64,000 nucleotides of DNA, from assembly GCF_014696435.1 (NCBI RefSeq), contig NZ_JACJQG010000050.1, forward strand, positions 1-64,000, in the 5' to 3' direction. Below the pieces are notes generated by a model. It had not been told where the DNA came from and did no database searches. It saw nothing but the letters and a program-made list of their open reading frames with translations. The stretch comes from Calothrix anomala FACHB-343. Lineage in GTDB: Bacteria > Cyanobacteriota > Cyanobacteriia > Cyanobacteriales > Nostocaceae. The stretch's first letter is position 1. Each line of letters starts with the position of its first letter. This document shows positions 9,108-18,970 of this stretch, one piece after another. The position numbers were made by a program, and so were the translations under genes.

Positions 9108-11117
9108 ATGTCTTACCCGATTCCATCCAAACTCTGGCAGCGAATCAGTATTGGAGCAATGTTGTTATTAATACCGTCAGTCGGAATGGCAATTTTACGT
9201 CAATCTGCAACGGTGGCGATTCCAGTCAATCAGAGTCCTCAAAGTTCTACCGCAGCTAACCCCATTCCAGTCAATCACCCTGACTATCAGTCACTTCAAG
9301 CATTGGTACAAAAGTATAGTTGTGTTGTCTCAATCACTAACTTTGGCACTTTACCTATAACTAGAGCTGAGTTTGCCACCATCTTAAATGCCTGCGTGAA
9401 TCGTAGCAATCAACTAATAGCAACAGATCCGAAAATTGTTACCCCAGCAGATAGACAAACCTTGCAACGTTTGCAGTCTGAATTTGCGCCAGAGTTAGCA
9501 ATCCTCAAAAAACAGACAGAAGAATTGGATGCTAGTACTGGTGTAACTGATACTGAGAGTAATGGTAAAACTCAACCCCTACCATCAATTGCGCAAGAGC
9601 AAGCTGTTAACCGCCCAGTAAGCCCTAAACTACCAGCTATGAGAATCAGAGGAATCGTTAGCCCTGAACCTCAGCCAGATAGATTCAACACAGAAAACTA
9701 TAACCGAATTGATGATAATGCCTTTCATCTTGTCAATAATGACCCACTTTCTACCTTTTCCATTGATGTAGATACGGCATCCTACAGTAACGTGCGACGG
9801 TTTATTACTCAAGGAGAATTACCGCCTAAGGATGCAGTGCGAATTGAAGAATTGATTAACTATTTTACATACAATTATCCCCAACCAAAAGGCGATCGCC
9901 CTTTTTCTGTGACGACGGAAGTAACTGCTGCTCCTTGGAATCCACAACATAAGCTGGTGCAGATAGGTTTGCAAGGTAAACGCAGCGAGAGCGAAACTTT
10001 ACCACCTAGTAACCTAGTATTTCTGATTGATGTCTCCGGTTCTATGGATGAACCCAACAAATTACCCTTGGTGCAACAGTCCCTGAAATTGCTAGTTAAT
10101 AAACTGCGTCCTGAAGACCGAGTCAGTTTAGTAGTCTATGCAGGGAATGCGGGATTGGTATTACCTGCTACTCCTGGTAGTCAGAAAGCAAAAATTTTGG
10201 CAGCAATTGACCGCTTGCGGGCTGGAGGTTCTACTGCTGGCGGCGAAGGTATTGAACTCGCTTACAAGATAGCTAAACAAAACTTGATTAAATCTGGTAA
10301 TAATAGAGTTATTTTAGCTACCGATGGAGATTTTAACGTCGGGGTTTCTAGCGATGGGGAACTGACGCGATTAATTGAGCAGAAGCGAGACCAAGGAATT
10401 TTTCTCACAGTGTTAGGATTTGGTACTGGCAATTACAAAGACTCAAAAATGGAACAACTTGCCGATAAAGGTAACGGCAATTACGCTTACATTGATACCC
10501 TATTAGAAGCCAAAAAAGTTTTAGTCAACGATCTCCGAGGAACTTTATTTACCATTGCCAAAGATGTGAAAATTCAAGTGGAATTTAATCCGGCGAAAGT
10601 TCAGGCTTATCGCTTGATTGGCTACGAAAACCGCTTGTTGCAAAACCAAGATTTTAATGATGATCAGAAAGATGCAGGCGATATTGGATCTGGTCATTCT
10701 GTGACAGCGCTTTATGAAATCGTTCCTACTGGTATCAAGAGTGATGTGAAACTACCAACAGTAGACCCTTTGCGCTATCAGCGTTCTGGTGTAACTCAAG
10801 CGGATAATACCAGCAATGAGTTAATGCAAGTCAAATTGCGTTATAAATTACCTCAAGATAGTAACAGTCAACTAATTAGCCAAACTATCCAAGATGATGA
10901 TTCCCGCAGCGAACGGATACCCTCAACCAACCTAAGATTTGCGGCGGCTGTGGCTACTTTTGGGATGTTACTACGTGATTCTGAGTATAAGGGGAGTGCT
11001 AATTATGATTTAGCAATCAAATTGGCAACTCAAGGTAAAGGTGAGGATAAAGAGGGCTATCGAGGTGAGTTTATTCGTCTGGTAGAGCAATCTCAAGCAT
11101 TGAGCGGGAAGAAATAA
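9108..11117 (+). CDS. VWA domain protein with degenerate SLH region and DUF3520
   Basis: A 669-aa protein. An N-terminal hydrophobic segment (about 14-30) acts as signal or anchor. Residues about 60-105 match the cyanobacterial S-layer-homology pattern (SLQALVQKYSCV ... ITRAEFATILNACVNR), but the middle 'GYPDGTFRG' part is replaced by SITNFGTL. A VWF-N region follows at about 190-270 (NDPLSTFSIDVDTASYSNVR). The VWA domain at about 300-470 has an intact MIDAS (DVSGSMD; later a TAGGEG loop and ATDGDFN). DUF3520 occupies about 485-665. YfbK-like proteins of this layout are cell-envelope proteins of unclear function; the SLH part suggests peptidoglycan or outer-envelope attachment. Monocistronic. 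Confidence 0.88.
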   Translation: MSYPIPSKLWQRISIGAMLLLIPSVGMAILRQSATVAIPVNQSPQSSTAANPIPVNHPDYQSLQALVQKYSCVVSITNFGTLPITRAEFATILNACVNRSNQLIATDPKIVTPADRQTLQRLQSEFAPELAILKKQTEELDASTGVTDTESNGKTQPLPSIAQEQAVNRPVSPKLPAMRIRGIVSPEPQPDRFNTENYNRIDDNAFHLVNNDPLSTFSIDVDTASYSNVRRFITQGELPPKDAVRIEELINYFTYNYPQPKGDRPFSVTTEVTAAPWNPQHKLVQIGLQGKRSESETLPPSNLVFLIDVSGSMDEPNKLPLVQQSLKLLVNKLRPEDRVSLVVYAGNAGLVLPATPGSQKAKILAAIDRLRAGGSTAGGEGIELAYKIAKQNLIKSGNNRVILATDGDFNVGVSSDGELTRLIEQKRDQGIFLTVLGFGTGNYKDSKMEQLADKGNGNYAYIDTLLEAKKVLVNDLRGTLFTIAKDVKIQVEFNPAKVQAYRLIGYENRLLQNQDFNDDQKDAGDIGSGHSVTALYEIVPTGIKSDVKLPTVDPLRYQRSGVTQADNTSNELMQVKLRYKLPQDSNSQLISQTIQDDDSRSERIPSTNLRFAAAVATFGMLLRDSEYKGSANYDLAIKLATQGKGEDKEGYRGEFIRLVEQSQALSGKK

Positions 11118-11455
11118 TATCTTCGTGAAGGTAGCAGAGGGGCAGGGGGCAGGGGGCAGGGAGCAGGGAGCAGGGGGGAAATAAATGTAGGTTGGGCTTA
11201 CCTTGTGTAAACCCAACAAGACCAAAATTTTCGGGTGTTGGGTTTTTGCGACACATCAAAATATTATCGAGGGCATGGCAGTGCCAGTGCCCCTACAATC
11301 TGTCGCATTCTTGTTTCCAATTGGTATTGGACTATGAAATCGCAATTGATTAGGCGGATATGATATAATATTCAAACAATTTTGCATACTTTGGGAACTT
11401 GCTGGAAAAAATAAAACGCAAGGATCGGCAGTCCTAAAATATCTGTCTGCGTAGG
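11118..11455. repeat. Repeat-filled gap after the VWA gene
   Basis: It holds a heptamer run of the GGGCAGG/GGAGCAG type (11145-11178), a CCCAAC/GTTGGG palindrome (about 11190-11245), and a partial reverse copy of the ACCAATTT-ended repeat family (about 11267-11330: GGGCATGGCAGTGCC ... CCAATTGGTA). No gene is seen. Confidence 0.65.
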
Positions 11456-12619
11456 CTAGCGATTTAGTAAAGATATATCGGGTAATAGTTTATATGGCTT
11501 TAGCACATTCTCAATATCATTACGGAGATTGTCTAAATCATTAGTATCAATAATGCCTTTTTCCTTCAGCACAGATATCAGCGTTTCCCAACTTTCCTCA
11601 CCCGATTCTGGTAAAACCGGATGATGCACAATCCAACGAATTGTTTGCAGCAACCTTTGAAATGACGCTAAATCAGAATATGGATGAGGTGGTGATGGAG
11701 ATATAGAGGGATGAACAACTGACAACTCTACGGGGGGGTTAACAAATATCTTTACTGATTCATGACTATCTTGTATAAATCCACCCTGAGTGACAACTAA
11801 CAAATCACCAATGAAATCATTTTTTTGTAACCAATGTAAATCAGATGCGATCGCTTGAGCATCGGCGTAGATGTTACCACACAATTTCCCCATACAGGCG
11901 GTGATTTCTTCTAGAGAACTGGCAAACTCTGGAAGGGTACCAAATATAGTTTCTAGCTGACTGGGTTGGGTTGCTTGCAGATTTCCTATTCCCGGATAGC
12001 GAATCGTCAGCGAAATCAGATGCATTAACCGTTCAAAATCTAGTAACTCGCTGTAGGGGTGTAAGGTAATTTGGCGATTTTGGTTAGCATAGTTGATGAT
12101 GCTACTGGGAAGTTCTGCGATGTGGGTAAATATTTCTTGAAAGTTGAAATTTGCTGAAGTGACATTAATTTGCTTGACTGCGGCAAAACCTTCTGCAGCT
12201 ATGGGTGGAAAGTCTTGCAAAGATTTGTACATACTCTCAATTATGACCTGTGGCACTTGGCGATCGCGTTTTTGGTTGCGTAACTGACAAACGGCGATGG
12301 GGGTTTGCAAATACCAAGCCATCCACACAGCCGGAGTTAGCGCTTTGAGTTTCATTAAGAAAACCATCCGCCACATCCGCTTGGCATTAGTAGCATCATA
12401 AATTACTTCATAACCCTGAGCGATCGCGTCTACAATCTCAGCGATAACTTTCTCCTCAATCGCCAACCAATCACCTTGAATACTGGCATCACCATAGAGT
12501 TGTTGACGAATTGCATCAGTAGAAACAATGCGATAATTCCCCAGCTTGGCAAATTCAGCTGCAAAAGTAGACTTCCCGCTACCAGGTACACCAATGAGAA
12601 AATGACAAATCATAACCAA
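11456..12619 (-). CDS. P-loop AAA/polynucleotide-kinase-like ATPase
   Basis: A 387-aa protein. The N-terminal third is a kinase-like P-loop domain: Walker A GVPGSGKST (about residues 9-17), STDAIRQQLYGD (the conserved acidic substrate-side motif), IYDATNAKR (the PNK/gluconate-kinase DATN motif) and a lid with RNQKRDRQVP. This matches the zeta-toxin/polynucleotide-kinase clade that phosphorylates small molecules, RNA ends or sugars. The C-terminal part (about 180-387) is helical, includes two similar stretches (YSELLDFERLMHLISLTIRYPG and YSDLASFQRLLQTIRWIVHHP) and has no recognised domain. Substrate unknown. Alternative start at Met3. Confidence 0.75.
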   Translation of the reverse strand: MVMICHFLIGVPGSGKSTFAAEFAKLGNYRIVSTDAIRQQLYGDASIQGDWLAIEEKVIAEIVDAIAQGYEVIYDATNAKRMWRMVFLMKLKALTPAVWMAWYLQTPIAVCQLRNQKRDRQVPQVIIESMYKSLQDFPPIAAEGFAAVKQINVTSANFNFQEIFTHIAELPSSIINYANQNRQITLHPYSELLDFERLMHLISLTIRYPGIGNLQATQPSQLETIFGTLPEFASSLEEITACMGKLCGNIYADAQAIASDLHWLQKNDFIGDLLVVTQGGFIQDSHESVKIFVNPPVELSVVHPSISPSPPHPYSDLASFQRLLQTIRWIVHHPVLPESGEESWETLISVLKEKGIIDTNDLDNLRNDIENVLKPYKLLPDISLLNR

Positions 12620-12700
12620 TTATCAGCGATCGCTTTTTTTTAAATAGCCACTATCAACTGCGCATATCAGGACGTTTCAAAAGAGACTCAGGACTGATTT

Positions 12701-12803
12701 GACACTCCCCCGCCTGACTAAGTATCGCTTGTCTGACGACACGCTGCGCGTTAAGCGAAGCTATGCCGAAGGCTTTACGCTCACTTAGTCGTAAAGGCGG
12801 GGG
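12701..12803 (-). ncRNA. Probable TnpB-associated omega-RNA 3' hairpin / right end of IS element
   Basis: On the minus strand, CCCCCGCCT-TTAC-GACTAAG (12803 down to 12784) pairs with CTTAGTC-AGGCGGGGG (12722 down to 12707). This gives 9 + 7 bp with one bulge, closing a loop of about 60 nt that itself contains short palindromes. The hairpin begins inside the 3' end of the tnpB reading frame and ends a few bases before GAGTGTCAAATC, where the guide part of an omega-RNA would start. Position and shape match known tnpB/omega-RNA overlap. The exact 5' boundary cannot be read from sequence. Confidence 0.55.
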
Positions 12804-13620
12804 ATTCTTCATTCACCGTCAGAATTTGCTCTAACAGGCTTACGCCAATTAGCGTAGAGATTCCAACTCCTGAAGCGTTACTTTGCTTGTGCCCCAAGCT
12901 AGCTTTTGCAAGATTTAAAATATTTTTGGCAGCGTTAACATCTCTTTGCAAACTACATCCACAACTGCAAACATGACTACGAGTTGAGAGAGATTTTTTC
13001 ACAATTGTTCCACAATCTGAACATTTTTGAGATGTCATTTTAGGATTGACGGCAACAACTGTACTGTTAAATTTAGCCGCAAAATATTCTAACCAACGAC
13101 GAAACAGACTCCAAGAAGCATCATTAATACTCTTGGCTAAACAATGATTTTTTACCATGCCTTTAACGTTTAAATCTTCATAGGCTACTAAGCTGTTAAG
13201 CTTGCATACGTTACGCGCTAATTCAAGAGCGTGTTCTTTCCGTTGCCTACTTACTTTTAAATGCTTTCGTGCATATCTGTCTCGTGCTTTCCGGCTTTGA
13301 TTTTTACCTTTTTCTTTTTTGTAAATTTGGCGTTGAGCGTGTTTAATCGCTTTCTCAGCTTTGCGTAAAAATCTAGGATTCTCCTCATGATTACCGTTTG
13401 AATCTGAGTAGAAAAACTCTAGACCTACATCTAAACCTATTTCACCATCAGCAATTCTAGATTCTGTTTTAACGTCAGTATCAATACAGAATTGGCAATA
13501 GTAACCGTCAGCTTTTTTGAGTAGCCTAACACGTTTAATTTGCTTAACAGGGTAAGCTTGAATATCCCATTTACCAAGCAATTTGACTTCACCTATACCT
13601 TTTTTATCAGTAAAAATCTG
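12781..13620 (-). pseudogene. tnpB: 5'-truncated IS200/IS605-family TnpB (RNA-guided nuclease), RuvC part intact
   Basis: The frame is open from 13620 (just after an in-frame TGA) to the stop at 12781. A TTG at 13581 would give 266 aa against about 400 for the family. It resumes in mid-protein with FTDKKGIGEVKLLGKWD, so about 120-130 N-terminal residues (most of the WED/REC part) are missing. All three RuvC acidic residues are present (GLDVGLEFF, AYEDLN, QRDVNAAKN), as is the zinc finger (CSDC ... CSCGC). No tnpA is adjacent. Upstream it runs directly into a dispersed repeat at about 13640. Probably inactive as a nuclease, but RNA production is possible. Confidence 0.85.
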
Positions 13621-13639
13621 TCATAGGGCTAATTTTTTA

Positions 13640-13710
13640 TTCCATACCATTGATGATAAGGTAGGGGCATGGCATTGCTATGTCCTCTAGAATATATTAA
13701 TGTGCCGCTC
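13640..13710. repeat. Copy of the GGGCATGGCATTGCC palindromic repeat family
   Basis: The core GGTAGGGGCATGGCATTG ... CCTCTAGAATATATTAATGTG matches copies at 19029, 40402 and 60427. The left ACCAATTT end is replaced by ACCATTGATG. It abuts the broken 5' end of tnpB. The remaining 13711-13903 is AT-rich and holds an STRR-like 'ttgaattttgaattttgaatt' run. Confidence 0.6.
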
Positions 13711-13903
13711 CTAAACTCCATCCCCTTGTGGGTAGCTGTCTTGAATTTTGAATTTTGAATTGATGCATTTACTAACATCACATTCATCTATGTTAGCTAG
13801 ATTAACAATGTTAATTTTTAATATATTTTTTAACTTTAATTGCAAAAACCATGCGACCTTACTGAAGGATTTATCCATAGTAAACTAAGGGGAGGTTAGA
13901 GAA

Positions 13904-16132
13904 ATGAATCATAGCCCCATCGAGCCACTTAGTATATCAGGTAACTATGTTTCACAAATAGCTGATGGCTGGAATAACAATTTTACTAGTAGCGGTATAT
14001 TCACTTCAAACTGGCAAAATTATGCATTACCATTAAATAATGCTACATCTAATACCCCTATCGCCAATAGTCAAAATATTAATCTGACGCCTCAATCTAT
14101 TGTTGTTGCTGTTGATCGGGCAGATTTAATTTTGCAAAATGCTGTAATTCCTAGTTCAGCATCTATTTGTAGTAATATCGAATTAAAATATAAAGTCAAA
14201 AATCAAGGTACAAGCAATGCGATCGCTAGTACAACTAAATTTTATTTATCTCCAGATAAGACTCTGAGCAACGATGATAAATATCTAGGCTACGATGCTG
14301 TGAATATTATTGCCGCAGGTGTTAACACTTCTGAATCAACTACAATTAAAATCGACAATAGTATCTCACCAGGTAGTTATTATTTAATCTCCCAAGCTGA
14401 TAGCGATCGGGTTGTCAATGAAAGCAACGAAAGTAACAACATTGTTGTTAGTGCTATTAATATTAACCCGGCTTTAGCAGACTTAAAGCTCCAAAATGTT
14501 GTTTCTCCTAGTGCCACAGTAGTTGGTAATAGTATCCATCTAAAATATCAGGTGACAAACCAAGGTTCAGAAACTGCTTTTTCTAGCTATACGCTGTTTT
14601 ATATCTCTAAAGATAAAACAGTAAGCGATGATGATGTCTACCTGGGATCAGACTATGTAGATACTCTCATGGCAGGTGCTTATAGTTCCGAATCAGCTAG
14701 ATTTCAAGTCCCAAATAATATTGCCACAGGTAGCTATTATTTAATATTGCAAGCTGATGGTAATGGTGATTTGCCAGAAAGCAATGAAAACAATAATATT
14801 TTTACCCAGGCTATCAATATTACTCAGACTCAAGTAGATTTGATAGTGCAAAAGCCTGTGGCTCCTAGTGTAGTAACCGTTGCAGATAAATTTACAATTA
14901 GTTATCAGATTAAAAATCAAGGTGTCGATAAATCATTGCCGACTGTCACCATGTTTTATCTATCTCAAGATAAAACATTGAGTCAGAATGATTTATATTT
15001 AGGTGACACTGATGTTGGTAGTCTAGTAGCTGGTACTTACGCTACAAAAACATCTTCATTGCGGATTGGCAAGAATATCGCCGCAGGTAGCTATTATTTA
15101 TTGTACAAAGCTGATGGCTACAATAGTGTAATTGAAACGAATGAAAGCAATAATATTGTTGCTAGATCTGTCACTGTCAAGAATAACTTTAGTTCTATTA
15201 ATGGTTATGGCTTAATTAATGCTGCCGCCGCAGTGGCTCAAGCTAATGGTCAAAATAGCTTTACAGATGTTCCTAATTTAGGAGGAAATAATTGGGGAGC
15301 AGACTTAATTAATGTACCTGAAGTCTGGGCTAAAGGCTATACAGGTAAGGGAATTACTGTAGCTGTTTTGGATACTGGGGTGGATCGCAACCATGTTGAT
15401 TTGAAGGCGAATATCTGGAAAAATACCCAAGAAATTGCTGGTAATGGTAAAGATGATGATGGCAATGGTTATATAGATGATGTTTATGGCTGGAACTTTG
15501 CTGCTAACAACAACAACACTTTAGATAAAAAGGGTCATGGTACTCATACTGCAGGTATAATTGCTGGGGTAAAAAATAGCTTTGGCGTGACTGGTATTGC
15601 TTATGATGCCAAGATTATGCCAGTGAAAGTTTTAGATGATAATGGTTCTGGTACCGATAAAGCGATCGCACTTGGTATTCGCTATGCAGTTAATAATGGC
15701 GCAAATGTCATTAACCTGAGTGTAGGTAAGTATCTCGGTAACGCAGAAATCAAATCAGCTGTTCAATATGCTAGCAGCAAAGGCGCGATCGTGGTTATGG
15801 CAGCAGGCAATGATGGCGGTTCTGCACCATACTATCCCGCCAACTATGCTCAAAACTGGGGACTAGCTGTAGGAGCAGTGGATCGATATGGTGAGATAGC
15901 TAGCTTCTCTAACTTTGCTGGCTCTGAACTTATCAGATATATTACAGCTCCCGGTGTGAGTGTTTATTCCACAGTCCCCAATAATAAGTATGCTAATTGG
16001 AACGGAACATCTATGGCGACGCCTCATGTTGCTGGGGTAGTCGCTTTAATGCTCAGTGCGAATAAAAATCTCACTGATGCTCAAGTACGTAAGATAGTCA
16101 CAGCCACCGCCAGCAATAATTTGCCAGTTTAA
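13904..16132 (+). CDS. Subtilisin-like S8 serine protease with three N-terminal CARDB domains
   Basis: A 742-aa protein. Residues about 65-185, 188-305 and 308-420 are three CARDB (cell-adhesion-related) repeats, each with SxSPDKTLS-like text, YLG, a G-SYYL strand and NESNNI. The S8 domain follows from about 450, with catalytic D490 (VLDTGVD), H545 (GHGTHTAGI) and S703 (GTSMATPHVAGV). There is no signal peptide and the N-terminus is polar, as in many cyanobacterial proteins exported by type I secretion, though no RTX repeats are present. A purely N-terminal CARDB array is unusual; these domains more often follow the protease. A GGGGAGG ribosome site precedes ATG. Confidence 0.9.
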   Translation: MNHSPIEPLSISGNYVSQIADGWNNNFTSSGIFTSNWQNYALPLNNATSNTPIANSQNINLTPQSIVVAVDRADLILQNAVIPSSASICSNIELKYKVKNQGTSNAIASTTKFYLSPDKTLSNDDKYLGYDAVNIIAAGVNTSESTTIKIDNSISPGSYYLISQADSDRVVNESNESNNIVVSAININPALADLKLQNVVSPSATVVGNSIHLKYQVTNQGSETAFSSYTLFYISKDKTVSDDDVYLGSDYVDTLMAGAYSSESARFQVPNNIATGSYYLILQADGNGDLPESNENNNIFTQAINITQTQVDLIVQKPVAPSVVTVADKFTISYQIKNQGVDKSLPTVTMFYLSQDKTLSQNDLYLGDTDVGSLVAGTYATKTSSLRIGKNIAAGSYYLLYKADGYNSVIETNESNNIVARSVTVKNNFSSINGYGLINAAAAVAQANGQNSFTDVPNLGGNNWGADLINVPEVWAKGYTGKGITVAVLDTGVDRNHVDLKANIWKNTQEIAGNGKDDDGNGYIDDVYGWNFAANNNNTLDKKGHGTHTAGIIAGVKNSFGVTGIAYDAKIMPVKVLDDNGSGTDKAIALGIRYAVNNGANVINLSVGKYLGNAEIKSAVQYASSKGAIVVMAAGNDGGSAPYYPANYAQNWGLAVGAVDRYGEIASFSNFAGSELIRYITAPGVSVYSTVPNNKYANWNGTSMATPHVAGVVALMLSANKNLTDAQVRKIVTATASNNLPV

Positions 16133-16142
16133 CATCACCAAA

Positions 16143-16196
16143 GGCGGCGGGAAGCCTGCCCCTTCAAGGGGTAGCGAGGTTGCTCCCCCCGCCGCG
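16143..16196. repeat. GC-rich hairpin after the protease gene
   Basis: GCGGCGGG (16144-16151) pairs with CCCGCCGC (16188-16195), and inside lies CCCCTTCAAGGGG. It is a dispersed palindrome of Nostocales type that may double as a terminator between the convergent protease and bioF genes. Confidence 0.6.
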
Positions 16197-16282
16197 TCAT
16201 TGGTCAGTTTTGAATGCTTGTTTGAATCGTCTCGAAGAGAAGAACGCCAAGAGTTCGTAGAGTGTGCATAAGTTCTAATTAA

Positions 16283-17455
16283 TTAGTAATTCACGAATTC
16301 TCTTAATGCATCTACTAACTTTTCAATCTGCGTTGGTTGATGCGTCGCCATTGCAGATATGCGAATGCGGCTTGTGGGTACGGTTGGGGGGCGTATGGCT
16401 GGGGCGAAAATTCCCGCATCTTTTAAATATTTACCTGCTTTTAAGGCGTCTGCGGCGGTTGGTAATTGAAAACATAATATAGGTGATTCTGAAGGGAGTA
16501 GTTTTAATTCAGATACCTGTTCTTGCATTAATTTTTTGAGGTATGCGACATTCTCCCACAATTGGCTGCGGCGTTGGGGTTCTTGTTGTACTATTTCAAT
16601 GGCGGCTAAGGCTGCGGCTGTGTCTGCGGGGGAAAGTCCTGTAGTATAAATCCAAGTGGGGGCGCGATTGCGTAAGAAATCTATTAAGGTGGCGCTGCCG
16701 GCGACATATCCGCCTAAACTACCTAAGGCTTTGCTTAATGTGCCGATTTGAATCAGTTGTTTTCCGGTACAATTAAAATGTTCCACACAACCTGCGCCAG
16801 TTTTACCCATAACTCCGGTTGCATGGGCTTCATCTACTAGGAGCATACAGCTAAATTCTGCTGCTATATCTATTAATGCGGGTAAGGGACATAAATCGCC
16901 ATCCATGCTGAAGACGCTATCAGTGAGGATTAAGCAGCGTCGGTAATTTTCTCTTTGCTCAATTAACTGATTTTTTAAGACTGTAATATCACAATGGGGA
17001 TATTCGAGAATTGCGGCACCACTGAGAATTGCTCCATTTTTTAGGCTGGAATGATTGTATTGATCCGAGAGGATTAAATCGCGCTTACCTACCAATGCAG
17101 CGATCGCACCTAAATTTGCTAAATACCCTGAACTAAATACTAATGCATCTTCGGTTTGTTTCAAAGATGCGATCGCTTTTTCTAATTCTCTATGTAATTC
17201 CCGATGTCCGCTAAGTAATCGCGAACCAGTACTTCCCGTCCCAAATTTTTCGGTAGCTGCAACCCCGGCTGTAATTAAACGCCGATCCCCCGCTAAACCT
17301 AAATAGTCATTGCTGGCAAAATTTATTACTTCTCGCCCTTCTAACAACACAGTAGCACCACACAGCCCATCAATCGTTTGGACTGAGCGATACCAATCCG
17401 CCCGATGAATAGTTTCCAAAGACTGCTCTAGCCAAGCATAAGGATCTATGGACAT
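16283..17455 (-). CDS. bioF: 8-amino-7-oxononanoate synthase
   Basis: A 390-aa PLP enzyme of the alpha-oxoamine synthase family; it condenses pimeloyl-ACP/CoA with alanine in biotin synthesis. Signatures: [14 protein letters not shown] near the N-terminus, [10 protein letters not shown], the [11 protein letters not shown] loop, [20 protein letters not shown], and the PLP lysine in [11 protein letters not shown]. Length is normal and the domain is complete. It follows ruvA after a 34-bp spacer made of heptamer repeats. No good Shine-Dalgarno is visible in that repeat leader. Confidence 0.93.
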   Translation of the reverse strand: MSIDPYAWLEQSLETIHRADWYRSVQTIDGLCGATVLLEGREVINFASNDYLGLAGDRRLITAGVAATEKFGTGSTGSRLLSGHRELHRELEKAIASLKQTEDALVFSSGYLANLGAIAALVGKRDLILSDQYNHSSLKNGAILSGAAILEYPHCDITVLKNQLIEQRENYRRCLILTDSVFSMDGDLCPLPALIDIAAEFSCMLLVDEAHATGVMGKTGAGCVEHFNCTGKQLIQIGTLSKALGSLGGYVAGSATLIDFLRNRAPTWIYTTGLSPADTAAALAAIEIVQQEPQRRSQLWENVAYLKKLMQEQVSELKLLPSESPILCFQLPTAADALKAGKYLKDAGIFAPAIRPPTVPTSRIRISAMATHQPTQIEKLVDALREFVNY

Positions 17456-17457
17456 TT

Positions 17458-17489
17458 ACTGTTGACTGTTGACTGTTGACTGTTGACTA
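17458..17489. repeat. STRR heptamer array (CTGTTGA) between ruvA and bioF
   Basis: Four to five head-to-tail copies of CTGTTGA fill the whole ruvA-bioF spacer, so the array is in the likely 5' leader of bioF. Confidence 0.85.
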
Positions 17490-18128
17490 TTAACTAATTT
17501 GCTCGCTACTGCTAAGATGAGCGATCGCTTGTTTAATCCAATCTTCTACATAAGCATCTTTAGGAAGTCCAATATCTTCGCTGACTACGTGTAAGGCGTG
17601 GCTGACTTCATGGGCGGTGTAGCCTAAAGCAAACAGTGTCATTTGCACTTCTTCTAAAATACCTGGTGCTGGCCCCCCTGTAGCGACGAAGAACCCTGCG
17701 GATTTGCGCCACTCGATTAATTTGCTTTTGAGTTCTAAACAAATACGTTCGGCGGTTTTCTTACCCACGCCTGGCGCTTGAATGAGAATTTGAATGTTCG
17801 CCGCAATAATTGCTTGGACTAAATCTGGGAGTTCTAAGGTGTCTAACAGAGTAATCGCTAAAGCCGCACCAATTCCGCTCACACTCAGCAAATGACGAAA
17901 TAAATCTCTTTCTGCTGGGGAAGAAAAGCCATACAATAAGGGCACTTCTTCGCGAACTTGGTAATGGGTAAAGATTTGCACCACTCCCCCTGACTCTGGT
18001 AAAGACTTTGACAGCCGTTGGGGAATGTGCAAATCATAGCCGATGTTATTGACCTCAAGGGTCAGTATCACCCGATTACTGCTAATTGTTTGAACACCAG
18101 CAACGATACCTTTGAGATAGCTAATCAT
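17490..18128 (-). CDS. ruvA: Holliday junction branch migration protein RuvA
   Basis: A 212-aa protein. It forms the tetramer that binds the four-way DNA junction and loads the RuvB motor. Domain I (OB fold) begins [13 protein letters not shown]; domain II has the helix-hairpin-helix motifs [10 protein letters not shown] and [17 protein letters not shown]; domain III is the C-terminal three-helix RuvB-binding part ([17 protein letters not shown]). The start at 18128 is chosen because it gives the canonical N-terminus. It overlaps the stop of the upstream phosphatase by ATGA, indicating translational coupling. RuvB is not in the window, and ruvC is not visible. Confidence 0.95.
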   Translation of the reverse strand: MISYLKGIVAGVQTISSNRVILTLEVNNIGYDLHIPQRLSKSLPESGGVVQIFTHYQVREEVPLLYGFSSPAERDLFRHLLSVSGIGAALAITLLDTLELPDLVQAIIAANIQILIQAPGVGKKTAERICLELKSKLIEWRKSAGFFVATGGPAPGILEEVQMTLFALGYTAHEVSHALHVVSEDIGLPKDAYVEDWIKQAIAHLSSSEQIS

Positions 18129-18886
18129 TCTAAAAATCCAAAATATTTTAAGCCTTCGAGAATGCCACCAGCACAAAAGTTTTGCGCTAGGTAACGGTAG
18201 TCAGCTGGATGCTCATTATGCCACTGAATTAGCTCAGGGCGAGCATTACCAACAATGATTCCCCTTTCGTTGCCTACAGCAAATAAAGCAATATCATTAC
18301 CCGAATCGCCACAGACAACTGTTTGTTCAGCTGCAAATTTCCACTTTTGGCGTAAAAATTGCATTGCCTGACCTTTATCGCTGGAAAGGGGAACAATGTC
18401 AAGATCAATTCCGCTACTATAGATTAATTTTTTGTTTAATTTATGTTTTTGTAACTCTAACTCAAGTTGAGATAAAATTCCAGGTGCCACAGATTTTTCT
18501 AAAAAAAAGCTCAATTTAAAAGGGCGCTGTTCGGATTCTGGTTGCAAAATTAACTCAGGGTATTTGGCTGTTATTGATAGTAACAATTCCCGATCCCAGC
18601 CTGGAGCAAGAATTTCTGACCAAGTTGGATCTGGGGTATCGCTACCATCGAAGTAAATTTCAGTACCGACAGATAATACTAGCGCATCTGGTTGTAAAAG
18701 ATTTTTTTCGATTTGTAACTCTTGGTAAAGGTGAGGCGATCGCCCGGTAGCATAGACAATTTTAGTACCATATAATTGACGATGTTGCTGGAGGCGATCG
18801 CTTAACTCTCTGAGAGCATCATCGTTACCTGCATCATGATCTACAAAGGTATGATCTAAATCGGATACGAATAAAAAATTACTCAT
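18125..18886 (-). CDS. Sucrose-phosphate phosphatase (HAD family)
   Basis: A 253-aa HAD-superfamily phosphatase with a C2-type cap, matching cyanobacterial sucrose-6-phosphate phosphatase, the last step of sucrose synthesis. Motif I is [11 protein letters not shown], motif II YATGRS, motif III lysine SSDKGQAM, and motif [12 protein letters not shown]. The start at 18886 follows a good AGGAG site at 6-bp spacing; the frame extends to 18952 without a better start. It is coupled to ruvA by a 4-nt overlap. No sucrose-phosphate synthase gene lies nearby, so the substrate is by family only. Confidence 0.82.
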   Translation of the reverse strand: MSNFLFVSDLDHTFVDHDAGNDDALRELSDRLQQHRQLYGTKIVYATGRSPHLYQELQIEKNLLQPDALVLSVGTEIYFDGSDTPDPTWSEILAPGWDRELLLSITAKYPELILQPESEQRPFKLSFFLEKSVAPGILSQLELELQKHKLNKKLIYSSGIDLDIVPLSSDKGQAMQFLRQKWKFAAEQTVVCGDSGNDIALFAVGNERGIIVGNARPELIQWHNEHPADYRYLAQNFCAGGILEGLKYFGFLE

Positions 18887-18970
18887 AGCAACTCCTGTCA
18901 ACACAGCTATGTTACGAAACGTAAATATACCGGAAAGCCTTACCAATGACAATTAACTTAAGATAGATAG

